Below, one piece after another: positions 24,618-36,092 of a DNA stretch of 64,000 bases. The DNA comes from Cruorifilaria tuberocauda (Eukaryota > Nematoda > Chromadorea > Rhabditida > Onchocercidae). The first letter of the stretch is position 1; each line of letters opens with the position of its first letter. Position numbers and translations under genes: made by a program. The notes under the pieces were generated by a model. The model was given only the letters and a program-made list of their open reading frames with translations. It made no database searches and was not told the origin of the DNA. The DNA is taken from contig JABVXU010000179.1 in NCBI GenBank assembly GCA_013365365.1, forward strand, positions 40,892 through 104,891. Reading direction: 5' to 3'.

Positions 24618-27600
24618 ATGCCTCCGAAAAAGGAAAGTACCGCTACGAAGGATACGGCTAAGGTTGCGTTTTTTTTCCTTTTTTTAATTTATTTAAAATA
24701 TTTAGCTCTATTTTATAAGTAGGTATACTGAGTATTGAGTTCCTGATAAATACTCGGAATATTCCTAGAACTGCGTGCGAGGATCATTTGATACAATTGT
24801 CAGAATTGTTCTATTTTTAGTATAAGTGGTTCAATAATTTATGATATACTCTTATAATTTGATTTTGATTATACATTTTTTAACTATTGCATGCAATAGG
24901 CCTTCGATTACATAAGTGAATATATTAGAACGTTCAATAATAATAATGCTGGATAAGTAGGTAAGTTAATAAATGTGTTGTAAGCATTATAGAGATAAAT
25001 TTTAGGATTTTCACAGTCCTACTTTGTAATCATATGAAAGTATCAATTGAATATAAAATTTAAATGATAGGAAGTTCCAAAAGCCTCGGATGTTTATGAA
25101 TTGCATTCGAAAGTACTCTGCCAACATTTGGATAATCTTTATTATGAAGCGAAAATTATCAACGTGGAGCATGGCCCCGATGGAGAACCTATTTATACCG
25201 TCCATTATCAAGTATGATTCTATTATTTACAGATTACTTCAATAACTTTATCTAGTAGAATTAATTATCTGATAGCTTGAATAAATATTAAATATTGGTA
25301 ATAGGCAATTGTACAGCAGCTATAATTATTTCACTGCCTTTAACCTAATTATTCTATCTGTTGTTCATTTAATTTTTTTTACTTTTAGGGTTGGAATCAG
25401 CGACATGACGAAAAAATTAAACATAGTAGCACGCGTAGTCGTTTTCTGGAATACACAACTGCTAATGTTGAACGTGCGAAGGTTTCTTTAAATGTTTCAA
25501 CTAGTAATTTTAATTAGCGGGAAATTTCCTTTGAATTTTTAAAGGATGATCGTTGATGTCCAGTACATTCTATTCACATCTTATTGCTGCTAAACAAGAC
25601 ATCCATTACATAGCTTTGCATAGTACGCCCACAATCAAGCGTTACTACTGTACTTTTCCATCTTCTCACTTTATATATCAAAAATCAGAATTACAATATA
25701 ACAAACCGCTGTGTTCAGCATTGGACTTGTAAAAGAATAAAACAGTCCTAATTAACTAATTGTGTAGAATTGTCATTTCTTCATAAATTTTCGTCGATAA
25801 ATATTGCACTATAAAGTAAGTTATGGTAGAGGAAGTTTATTACAGAAATTGAAGGTTATTATCATTATATAATATTCGACTATGATCGTGAAAAATTGAT
25901 TCCTACTACCGTTTAAATATTATAGACCTTATTTATTACACATTATTTGTGAAATATTTTTTATTTGTAAACTATTTTGGATCACAACTATGAATTTCAT
26001 AAAATTTTTTATTAAATTTTGTTATTTTAATTGTAGGACGAATGTTTGTATGAATAAATCAGTTGAATTTCTGTCAGGGAAGGAAGGGAAGATAAGGAAA
26101 TTTAATCAATTTGAAGTTAGGATGAGAGTTGTTATATTTGCCGGAAAATATAATAGCTGCAGTGGATCACCATTTCCCTCAACCCCAAATTGCTATGAGC
26201 TTCAATAAGCTATATTATGGTAACGAAAGTCCAAAACCATCTCTTACAGCACAACTAATTGCGTACATGTCTCAATCATTTAATCTAAACCTATCCGTTT
26301 AGGTTTAACCTAAACGTCCTATGATATTAAAATAAATATATAGTAAAAATAATGTGAAGAATGAGCTAAATAATTGATATTATTATTGTGGATTTATTTC
26401 ATGGGAAAAATTAAATCTTTAAGCCGTGTTTCTCTCATTCTCAAAATTCTTGAATCTGTCTTCAAATGTAAATTTTAACCGATAATATTTGCGGTAGTTT
26501 TTATAAAACAACGAACAGAGAGAAATCTCAAGATATTTCAAGATTGTAAGGAAGAATTTGTTCGCTAAATTTTTGAGTCCACTATATTACAGTATTTATA
26601 AAATTGATCTTTCATTATTTTTCACATTTATTATTTTTATGACTTGAAAATTTTGAAATTATGTTGCTTTACGATGATAGAATAATTTATGATTCAATGG
26701 ATAGACTATATCCATTAATGAATAGAGATTTTATATGGAGGAAATAATCAAAGATTATTTGAAATGCTTAATTACTCTTACCCATTTTTCTTCTCATTTA
26801 AAAAAAAAATTTCTAAAAATGGTAGAGAAAAAAGCTTAACAAGTTCCTAAGTTTTAAATAATCACCAGTAATTGAATTAATCTAATAAGCTATTGATTTT
26901 TGAAATGACCTTGCATTGTTAATCGCCATATAGTTAATGTGAAGTATCTTAGAATAATTGGAATATGATTCCGTTACAAAAAAAAATGAATGACAGGCAT
27001 ACTTCATGTGTGTATTGCGTGTGAAAGTAGATTTGCTTCTTGTGTGTTTTCGTGTGAAAGTAAATTTAGTGACGGTAGGGAGGTCTATAGAAAAGAAAGT
27101 GCATTAAGTGAATGTTCTGTCATGTTTCATCGTGATGTTTCGCCACGTATTTCGTCTTATAGATTAATTAGCAAGCAAGTAGTTAGCTATCTCTTCTATC
27201 ATTGAATTAATTGGTGTTCATTATTTTATGAACGGAAAAAAAGAAAAAAAAAATGCTTTGCCTCAGAATGAAACCGATGAATCCCATGTAACATAATGGA
27301 AGAATAAAATTGAATTGAGGGTTAGTTAAGGTTGCCGCGAAAATTTTTTAAGTTTTTTAGGCGGAAATGAGAGATGCTCAGGCTCGGTTAGCGCAAAACA
27401 AACGGCGTAATCGAAAATCGAACGTTTTGGATGAGAAACGGAGTGGTGGAGCCGATAGTCGAGGAAGTACACCATCGGACAAGCGTGGGACATCGACAAG
27501 TCGGGCTGCTAGCATTGCATCGGATAAAGGTTCGTATTTTGGGAAATTTGAAAGTGTAGATGATGCTCTAGATTAGACTTTAACAAAGGTGTGTAGAGTC

Positions 27601-30600
27601 GGACGGTTATTGTGAGATAATCCGATTCGTGTGAACTGCCTTTAAATCAGTTTATCTTGTTGCTTTTTTCTCATTGTTTCACTAAATAGAGCGCTTCCAT
27701 AAGGTTCTCTTATAATAAAGATATGTTATTTCAAAGAAAAATCGATAGAACAGTAATGTTTGAAGCAAAAAGCGCAGTGAGCCATTTGTAAAATTCATTC
27801 AGTTAAAATGATGTTAAAAATGGAAAGCTTTGCAGGGAGTATGCGAAAACGTAAACCGGGTGCGCAGTTGGAGAGTGAACCCGTTTCGGATTTCATCCGG
27901 AAGAATGAAATTAAGATCGATGTATTTTTTTCCTGACCTGATTTTAATATATATTCTATTGGTAGTACGTCTGAATCTTGGCTTTCTGCCTGATTTTCTC
28001 TTTTTATCTTTGATAATAGGTTTTTTTATTTAAAAGGAGGAAAAATGAATGGAGGATCTCTTCGGCATTCTAATATATTTTAAGTGTCATCTCTTATTCC
28101 CCAGACTAGACGAATGGCGCTTAGAATCTTGAAGTATGGTATCTAATATTAGTGATTTCAATTATACTATGTTTGTGGATGTGTCTCCGTAATATTGATT
28201 GGAGTAGTCTGGGATAGTAATGTACAATCTTTGCAAATATGACAATAGTATTGAAAACTCAAATTATGCCTTTAAATTACATAATTTATTGTGCTTATAC
28301 ATTCTAAATGTATTAATATTTTAAATTTCAGATACCATCAGTACTGAAGGATATTCTGGTCGATGATCACGATATGGTTAATCGCCAGATGTATCTCCCA
28401 CGACTTCCGGCGCGCCATACAGTAGCTAGTATTGTCCGTCAGGTTAGATGAAAATTTTACGGAGGATGAAGGATAAAGAATTAGAGTATTTCTATAAAGT
28501 TTTCGCTTGGTTAGATAGCTCTTGTCAGATAGCCTTTGTTACTTCTTACCACAAATCAATACCTTATTTTTCACTAAAAACCAATTCTCTATCTGTTTCT
28601 GAGAACGAAGATCATTCCTTAACAATAATTGAAGTTGACTGAGTATATTTTTACCGTTGTTTCGATAACCAGTAATTCGAAGGCAGGTTGAATCAGTTCA
28701 TTAATTAATAGACATTAATTTAGCTAATTAATAATTTAAACGAGAATGAGAGACGAGGGTTTCACCATATATACAGTGTCTGAGGAAGAATAATCGATCA
28801 CTTAATGATTGGTACTGTCAGCATTGCTTCATTTACTTCGTGAATTAGTATTCAAGTATTGGAAAATGTTCAAGGATCGAAAATATTCTTGTTATTATAG
28901 TATGCAGATTATATGGGTACATGTGTAGAAGCGAAAGATACTTTGACATTTGAATTTGGAAGCGATGATACACAGTTGAATTCTATGGTAGTTACTTTGG
29001 TTGAAAGCAGTTACGGTATACAGGTCGTTGGATTTTTGCTTCTCTTTTTTATTTTACTCGCAATGTATTACAGTGGCCTTATCTTACACGGCTTCTCTTC
29101 AAGTTTGTTTTAACATCCGGTTAAACGAATTTCGTTTTCCTTTTAAGAATCAGTAACTTTTCACTGCGTTACTTTTACCTACCTTTTAGTGCCAAAATCA
29201 TTGTGTTTTATGATGAAATTCAAACTGTTGTTGATCTTCAACAAAATATTTGATGTATTTCATTATTTTTTGGATTTTTAAGGACTACTTTAACAATTCA
29301 TTGGGATTACAGTTGCTCTACAAATTTGAGCGACCTCAATATGCTGACCTTCTTGCCCAGCACAAAACAAAACAGGTACGATTTTTCCACTGAATGATCA
29401 TGCTTTTTGTTCCCAATTTACTTGGTATATATGCTTTTCGCTTTAAATTATACTTCAGCAGTAATTATTGGAAAATGCTTTTAGTTGCATATGAGAGAAA
29501 TTATTCCGATAAGTTACCAAAGCTATGATAGATGAATTATCTCCCTACTCAGATTTCAGCAAAGTATTTTTTGTTGCAAAACTTTTTTTGTGGGAACAGT
29601 TTGTCCATCATTTATATTTCGTTTCGTTTTTCAGCCAAATATTTTATAACAATTTATAGGTATTTTTGCCAGATAAATTTGACGATTTAAGCATATTAGA
29701 GAAAATTTCGTGAAGTGCGAACTTTTTTAGCTTTATCTTTTCAGGAAGGAACAAAAGATACAAAGAAAAAACGTAGCAGTGACGTGAATGATGGTGACGG
29801 TAAGTGTGCTTATTTCTTATGATTATAACTGTCCCCAAAACTAAGTGATTCTGTGAACGTGTTTTCATTTTTTTTCTATTAATTGTCCTATTCTATTGTA
29901 GATTCACTTGCGGACGATTATGATAAGTTTAAGCCTTCGGAATATTACGGCTTTATTCATCTTCTTCGTTTGTTTGTTCGTTTCGGCCATATGTTAGGGT
30001 ATGTTTCTGACTAATTCAATGTTAAAACTAGTTTCAACATTGGTATCAGTTCAATTTAATATTCAATTTATTACCATATTTTTTTCAAATTATGGAACTT
30101 AGTGAGGAGAAAAAAATGTGGTGGCTGTCAACATTTTTGTTTATGATTGGCTCTTATCATAAGACGCCGAAAAATATTCTTTTTTGACGAAATGATAACT
30201 AAAGCATTAAAAGAGCAGCCACATTAAAAATATTTTTTTTTTGAAAATAGTTTAAAGTTTGTCATACAACAAATTTCTGCAGTTAAATCATATCAATAGA
30301 AAGCTTATTTTATACTGATTTCCAGATTTGAAGCATATTTCGACATTGTATGGGTAATTTCAACTAAAACTGTAATTTAGTTTATAACTGTAAATTTGTT
30401 GTGTAAATTCTAAATTTATTGTTTATTGCATTATTGACAAATAAATCCACTTTTCATCCCCTGCTTTTATTTTCCTAAAGAGAGTTTTGCAATATTTCCC
30501 TATTATAGATTAACAAATTGGAGTGATCGAACAATCGAAGCTATCGTAAATCAAGTGCACAATTTTTTGAAATTCCTTGAGGTTAATCGTCATAAATTTT

Positions 30601-30665
30601 TTGATATTGAAACGGATTACGAAGTGGCACCACCGGAATATCAGCGACGTGTTTGGAGCTCATAA
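24618..30665 (+). CDS. mrg-1: MRG15-family chromodomain protein (MRG-1)
   Basis: Chromatin reader of the MRG15/MORF4L1 family, which binds methylated H3K36 and scaffolds histone acetylase and deacetylase complexes; in C. elegans MRG-1 is needed in the germline. Exons: 24618-24662, 25071-25211, 25389-25481, 27361-27529, 27836-27921, 28332-28442, 28901-29023, 29283-29375, 29745-29799, 29902-29998, 30509-30665; phases agree, 389 aa. The chromodomain spans about residues 20-88. A basic Arg/Ser-rich linker follows (about 94-160). The MRG domain runs from about 179 to the end, with LLYKFERPQYADLL, HLLRLFVRFG and DYEVAPPEYQRR close to human MRG15. Oddities: the usual NWDEW after GWN reads RHDEK, removing aromatic residues near the methyl-lysine cage, and a lysine-rich loop of about 20 residues is inserted in the MRG domain (about 285-310). 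Intron 3 is 1.9 kb. Confidence 0.95.
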
Positions 30666-33600
30666 AGATGTACTGCATAATATCCTCCGTGTTTTATCCT
30701 TTTTACTTATTAATTCAACTTTCTTATCATATAACCGTAGATCGCAGATTTCATTAGGATTAAGATGAATGAACTTAAAATTTTATAACTTAAGTGTTAA
30801 CTGATTAACTTACTTATTTCAAAATGTTTTCCACTGAAACCTACAAGATTTCTTTATGTTTTTCTTTGTAGTTCATACATTACAATTTTGGATGGCAGTG
30901 ATGACAGTCTTAGTATATTAATATTGACAAGTTTCGTAACTTCAGTTCAGAATATTAATTAATGCTATTAATATCTGTGTTTTCTTTTATCAAGTCATAA
31001 TCCCTTCGCCGTTCCTGAAGTTCACGTAATCTCTACAATTTTCACTTCTCAGTCTTAATTCAAATGTTAGCCTTGTGTAGTCATAAACATTATTCAGCAT
31101 TCGCTTTAATATTTTTTCCATGCGGTATAAATCTCTCTTTTTGTTACCGATCTTTATGTAGTCCATCTGTTAATCTGACAAACTTTTTTATATTGACAAC
31201 TTTTTATATTGACTTTTTATATTGTTTTAGTTTCAGTTGACATTTCTGGCAAATATTAGTTTTTCATATGTAATATGTTCTAACAGATGCATTGTTACTT
31301 TATCTTCTGTTATTTTTATCTTCCAATAATAGATTTTGTTCCTAAAACTATTAGCTTTTTCTTGCACTTACTTTTCAATTAAGACTTCCTGCTATCCCTA
31401 ACTTTATTTTGCAGTTTCTGGTGTCATATATGCTAGTATTCCTTTTCACCATTTTTAATTCTATCCAGATTTTCTCTGACAATTTGGTCTTCAAATTTTA
31501 ATCTATTTCAGGTAGTAATGTAACAAATCTCAGGACCTTTCCTACCAAATATTTCAAAGTTTTAAACGAAAATGAGATTAGTTAAAAGAGATATTATGAA
31601 ATATGAATCTTTGTGGTAATGAGCAATTTATGGCAACGACTGGATTCAATGAATTATTCCTAAACATTGCTTATTTGGATATCAATTTCGCCGTTATATC
31701 GTTTGTTTCATGTCATCTCTCTTGTTTTGATTTTGTAGTCATCATTTTTTTAATCTTTTATTTTACGTTTATTGCTTCAAATTTTCTGTTTATTTTTTTG
31801 CTGAATATATGAAATTTAAATTTGTGATTTCGAGATAATTTGCTATACTGAATAATTTTTATTTGATATTATTTTGGTAACTTTTATCTCGTTGATAACA
31901 TAAAGCATATATGTTTTATTGCTTGTGTTTAAAAAGTATATATTTGAGTGCATAAGTGTGCATCGTTTTACCAAGCGATTATTAATGATAATTTATGCTA
32001 ATAGCTAGGTATGATAACAGTTTTTCAAGTCCAACTTTAAGTTCATGAACTACGTATTGAAGATCGCAAGATTTTACAGTGCATATATCCTCTGATCTTA
32101 ACTAATTGTTATAGGACACAGAATAATCTCATCGGAGTTTTCACATAATTTTTTGGTTCAGTTTAATAGAATTTAAAACTATCAGTTTCACTTAATCCAG
32201 TCGAAGTAGGATAGTCGACTTTTCCTTGAATTCTGATAATCTTGCTATTGCAATTTTCTGTTGAATAAATGACGGTGAGGACAGCTATCCTGAAAAAGAA
32301 ATTAGCTTACTGCTGCCAGATCAATGATATAATGCAGAAAGACAGTAAGTAAGAAATTATTTAGAAGTATTTCTTACTTTGAGGTTTTGTCGCGTTCGTT
32401 TTTATGACATGAACCAATATAATCTTGAACACTGAAGGAATCAGTAAAAACAATATTGAATTAGTAGATTAAGCTTCGCAAATTCTCACTTTATAGTCGT
32501 CATTAATGCCTAAATAGCCTATTTTATTCAACCTTATATAATATCTCATTTACTGACAGTAGAAGCTACGTGGAATTTAGGAGAAAAAAAAACAGTGGTA
32601 TCAACAGTGTTGCCATTCTAGTAGTAACGACTGATGTGCATTAAATTTTGAATTCATTAGCTTGCTTATAAATTTCCGATAGTTGTTGGTTGAAATAGTA
32701 CTAAAGTGCAACTGAACAAATGAAAAGATTGAATAGAGAAGTAAAGAAGACAGTGTTTGGCTTATATTTGGGTTGCTTATTGATGAATTAGACAAGAAGT
32801 AATAAAGATGATTGGAACTTGCTTCTTAGTCTATTTCACAGGACATAAGATATCATCCTTGTGCCTATCTATGTTTGTTTATATATGTGTATGTGTGCAT
32901 GTGAATATGTATGTATTTGTGGATGTTTGTGCATACTAAGTAAAGGATCGGTCTAAATGATGCAATAAACATTGAGTCTCCTCCTAGATATGGAATGTGT
33001 TGAGGACATTCATGTGATGTAGAAATGAGAGGCTGGTGAGTGGAGTGCATCATCGATTGTCGATCAGAGTAGATTTCGTTAGAATGTTTCTGGATCGATT
33101 CTGGACAAGTTTCATACCATTCTTGGTTCATCGATTTCTTTGAGAACATTCATAATATATGTTCATCGATTCTTGACACGGTTTATGATGTGTTTATTGA
33201 TTCCAAACAAGGTGTTTTGATATTCTTCATCAATCATATTTATTATTTCCATTAAATATTTCTTGCGAGCAAAAACATCTCATAATTTATTGTTTCACTT
33301 TTTTTTTCAAATATTTTTCCTCTTTTTAGTATCTAATTGAAAGAAAAAAAATGGAATTAGTTTATTGAGAAAGAGATATTACTTTTTTTTGTAATAAAAA
33401 TTATTATCTGGTCTAAATATCTTCACTTCTAAGCTTCCTAAATTTAAGATAGTATACTGATTCGAATAAATGCATATTATTACAGTAGAACATAGCATGT
33501 ATTAGCTCGATGAAAAATTGTATTCTTTGGGGAAAATGAGGAAAATCGGAAAAATCATTTTATTCCTTGATAATGATACAAATTTATCCGAACTGAAGGC

Positions 33601-34005
33601 ATTGATCACAAATCACAATTACTTATATGGCATAAGTGGTTAGCAAATATGAGCTAATTGAATTGAATCATTGCGAATATTTTTTGATAATTTGAAGTTT
33701 TGTCGAATTGTTCAAGCAAGTCATTAATTTTTAATAAAATTTAATTGTAATTAAGCATTAAAATCGATCATTCTAGAATAATTTCAGTGCTAATCATCAT
33801 TTCTTCCACGGATGGTTTGTTTAATTGTATCATTTTTTGATGACCAAATATTTGCATAGGTAGTCAATCAACCTGACATTGGACTAGGAGATGATTTGAA
33901 CCATGTTGTATTGTATTATTAATCTATGCTCTTTCTCAAAAGGTTCTTTCCATACATGAAAGACGAAGGCGAGAAAGAAGGAAATGGTGTGGCAGGAAAG
34001 TTTTG
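30666..34005. other. Noncoding interval between mrg-1 and amph-1
   Basis: AT-rich 3' flank of mrg-1 and intergenic DNA. Includes a TG/TA-rich stretch (about 32870-32935). ORFs here are low complexity or lack splice and codon support. No gene or RNA was recognised. Confidence 0.45.
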
Positions 34006-34200
34006 TCATTTTTTTTTCTCCATTTCATTCTTATCAAATGTACGGAAGAAATCATTTTTCTGTTTAACTAAGCGTAAAGCTGTACGATGATGCATTACAC
34101 TCAAAAATTTGCAAAAGGCTTTGAAGAGTAGTGCAATTGAAACAATTAGTATAATTTGTAATAATAGGTAATACAGATGATAGGTAGATGAATCACCCAT
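34006..34200 (-). CDS. Possible small single-pass membrane protein, 64 aa
   Basis: An uninterrupted minus-strand ORF of 64 codons. About residues 10-34 form a hydrophobic segment long enough to cross a membrane (YYLLLQIILIVSIALLF and following). It is followed by a basic, polar tail ending in KKK. Codon choice is less AT-biased than the neighbourhood, which argues for real coding. No family is recognised, and I see no splice sites or clear poly(A) signal. It could be a microprotein gene or a chance ORF in AT-rich DNA. Confidence 0.35.
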   Translation of the reverse strand: MGDSSTYHLYYLLLQIILIVSIALLFKAFCKFLSVMHHRTALRLVKQKNDFFRTFDKNEMEKKK

Positions 34201-35590
34201 TTACCCATATTGTTGTAATTTTTCAGTTTATTATTAATTTCCGCTATATCATGTACCACCACCTATTCGTTAAGAGAAAATGATACATCTGGAAAAAAAA
34301 AAGTTCTATGATTTAATGAAAATTTCTTAATAAGACTTTTAATATGAGTGTAATGAGATTTATGATTTCATGAAACTAGCTTTTAGCCATTTGAAAATGA
34401 TTAATTTTAGAATTCTTATATTTTGCACTTTTTTCCCTGTAAATATTGCAGTATAATCTTGAACAGAATATGAAATAATGTGAATGAATGTAATACGATT
34501 AATGCAGCTGTTAATTCACTCAAATATTCAAGCAATTCAAAAGAGGAATTTATGCAAATAATTTATACTTCACTTCATCTATTATACTGCCACTTTTTTA
34601 CATTCATTTTGTATTCTGAAATAAAAATAAGACGTAATTCTGTTACGCTCAATGTATTTCTTATCGTTCCAAATGGTCAATATAGTTTTTTTTGTTTCTT
34701 TTTTTGCAAACGATAATATACATGGAATCAAACATAAACGTAGTGTTCACACAAAGTACAATAATTTTCTAGGATAAAAGGTGTTCAGACATAATTTTCT
34801 CATTTTCATATAAAGTTCCGTAAGTAGTAGCATATTGCTATTGCTAAAAGAAAAAAACTCATCCGATCTTTGGAATTTTTTATTGCCTTAAATCAGTTTC
34901 TAAAGTACATTTTGTATTATTTTTGTATGTAACTTAAGCGACTTTTTCTCTATCATTTTCTTTATTCTCAGGAAATTACTATAAGATTCACATTTTGATT
35001 GATATTTAGATTTTATAACTCAATTCTTACATACTTCGTGATTATCCTTTATCAATCACAGTGGGAATTCTAACTTTAGTTGAAAGGAATTGTTATTGTT
35101 AAATGCACTAAGATTCGGATAACCCTGATTGAAGGGAATAATGGTTGCTGTGAGATTCGAAAATTGTTAGTTGTGATCAGAAAATATAATAAGTGCTCGG
35201 GATCGTAAAGCGTTGAAAAGAGTTTATTGAGTAATAGTTTATGACTTGCGATGTGTAATTGAAGTTAAATTGTAATATCATGGAATGATTCAAATTTCAA
35301 TTTTTCCTTCTCCTTTTTCATTGAAAAAAAAATCATTCGAGAAATCATTTCTTCTGATGAATCAGAGATATTATTTATTATTTCTTAATGAATGTATCGC
35401 ATTATATTGCGGTCAGCATGATGCAGAACGTTGCAGATATTTATATTTATTGTGAGGAAATTCTTTGCAAAAGGGTTCCATCAATTTTATTATATATATT
35501 TTAGGAATAACTACGGTAGCCGGTTGTAATAGGAAAATATTTGTTGAGAAAAATGAGGTATAGCAATGATATTCTTGTTTTGTTTGTCAG

Positions 35591-35646
35591 ATGATCATTA
35601 TGTCGCAGTTGAACAAGTTTGGATGGGTGATGACGTTAGTCAGGAG
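35591..35646 (+). other. Candidate alternative first exon of amph-1
   Basis: Bounded by a TTTGTCAG acceptor and a strong GAG|GTGAGG donor. Joined to the acceptor at 36071-36076 (ATACAG), one frame carries ATGs at 35591 and 35600 and runs into the amph-1 start in frame, adding about 25 residues rich in basic residues. A second frame is more protein-like (it includes VAVEQVWMGDDVSQE) but would stop soon after the join, so the exon may instead be 5' UTR or belong to another transcript. Confidence 0.4.
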
Positions 35647-36092
35647 GTGAGGATACATGAGTGAAATTTGTGAAAGCAGCAATAGCGTCACTGGGTTTGA
35701 AGTATGTGGCTTTTTACGTAATTGATTGATAGTTCGAATTTTAGACAGCAAATTAAAGCAGTCTTTTGGTTACTGTCCTATTACTACATTATTCATTTCA
35801 TTTATTTTCGTTGGTTCATTTCATTTTGTTGAATTGTCGATAAATTGATACAGTGTGTCTCTTCGACCTTTCGATTTACGATTAATTTAAAAAAATAAAA
35901 AGGATGGGGAAGAATGGTGTAAAATAACGAGTATAGGACAAACATTTTTTTTCTTAACTCTCGTTAAGATCGCTTTTTCGAATTTCTTTTACTGTGTATT
36001 TAATAATTAATTTTTAAGGTTCCAAAATCAACCGATGTACATGCTTGTATAATTTGAACTTCGAGTAATTATACAGGAAGGAGAAGAAGGAA

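Noticed and set aside
26990..27205. 71-codon plus-strand ORF
   Set aside because: Lies wholly within mrg-1 intron 3, derives from a short GTGTGAAAGTA(G/A)ATTT duplication, and has no splice support.
32865..33149. 94-codon minus-strand ORF
   Set aside because: Its C-terminus is encoded by a TG/TA-rich simple stretch, and the rest has no recognisable family or splice context.
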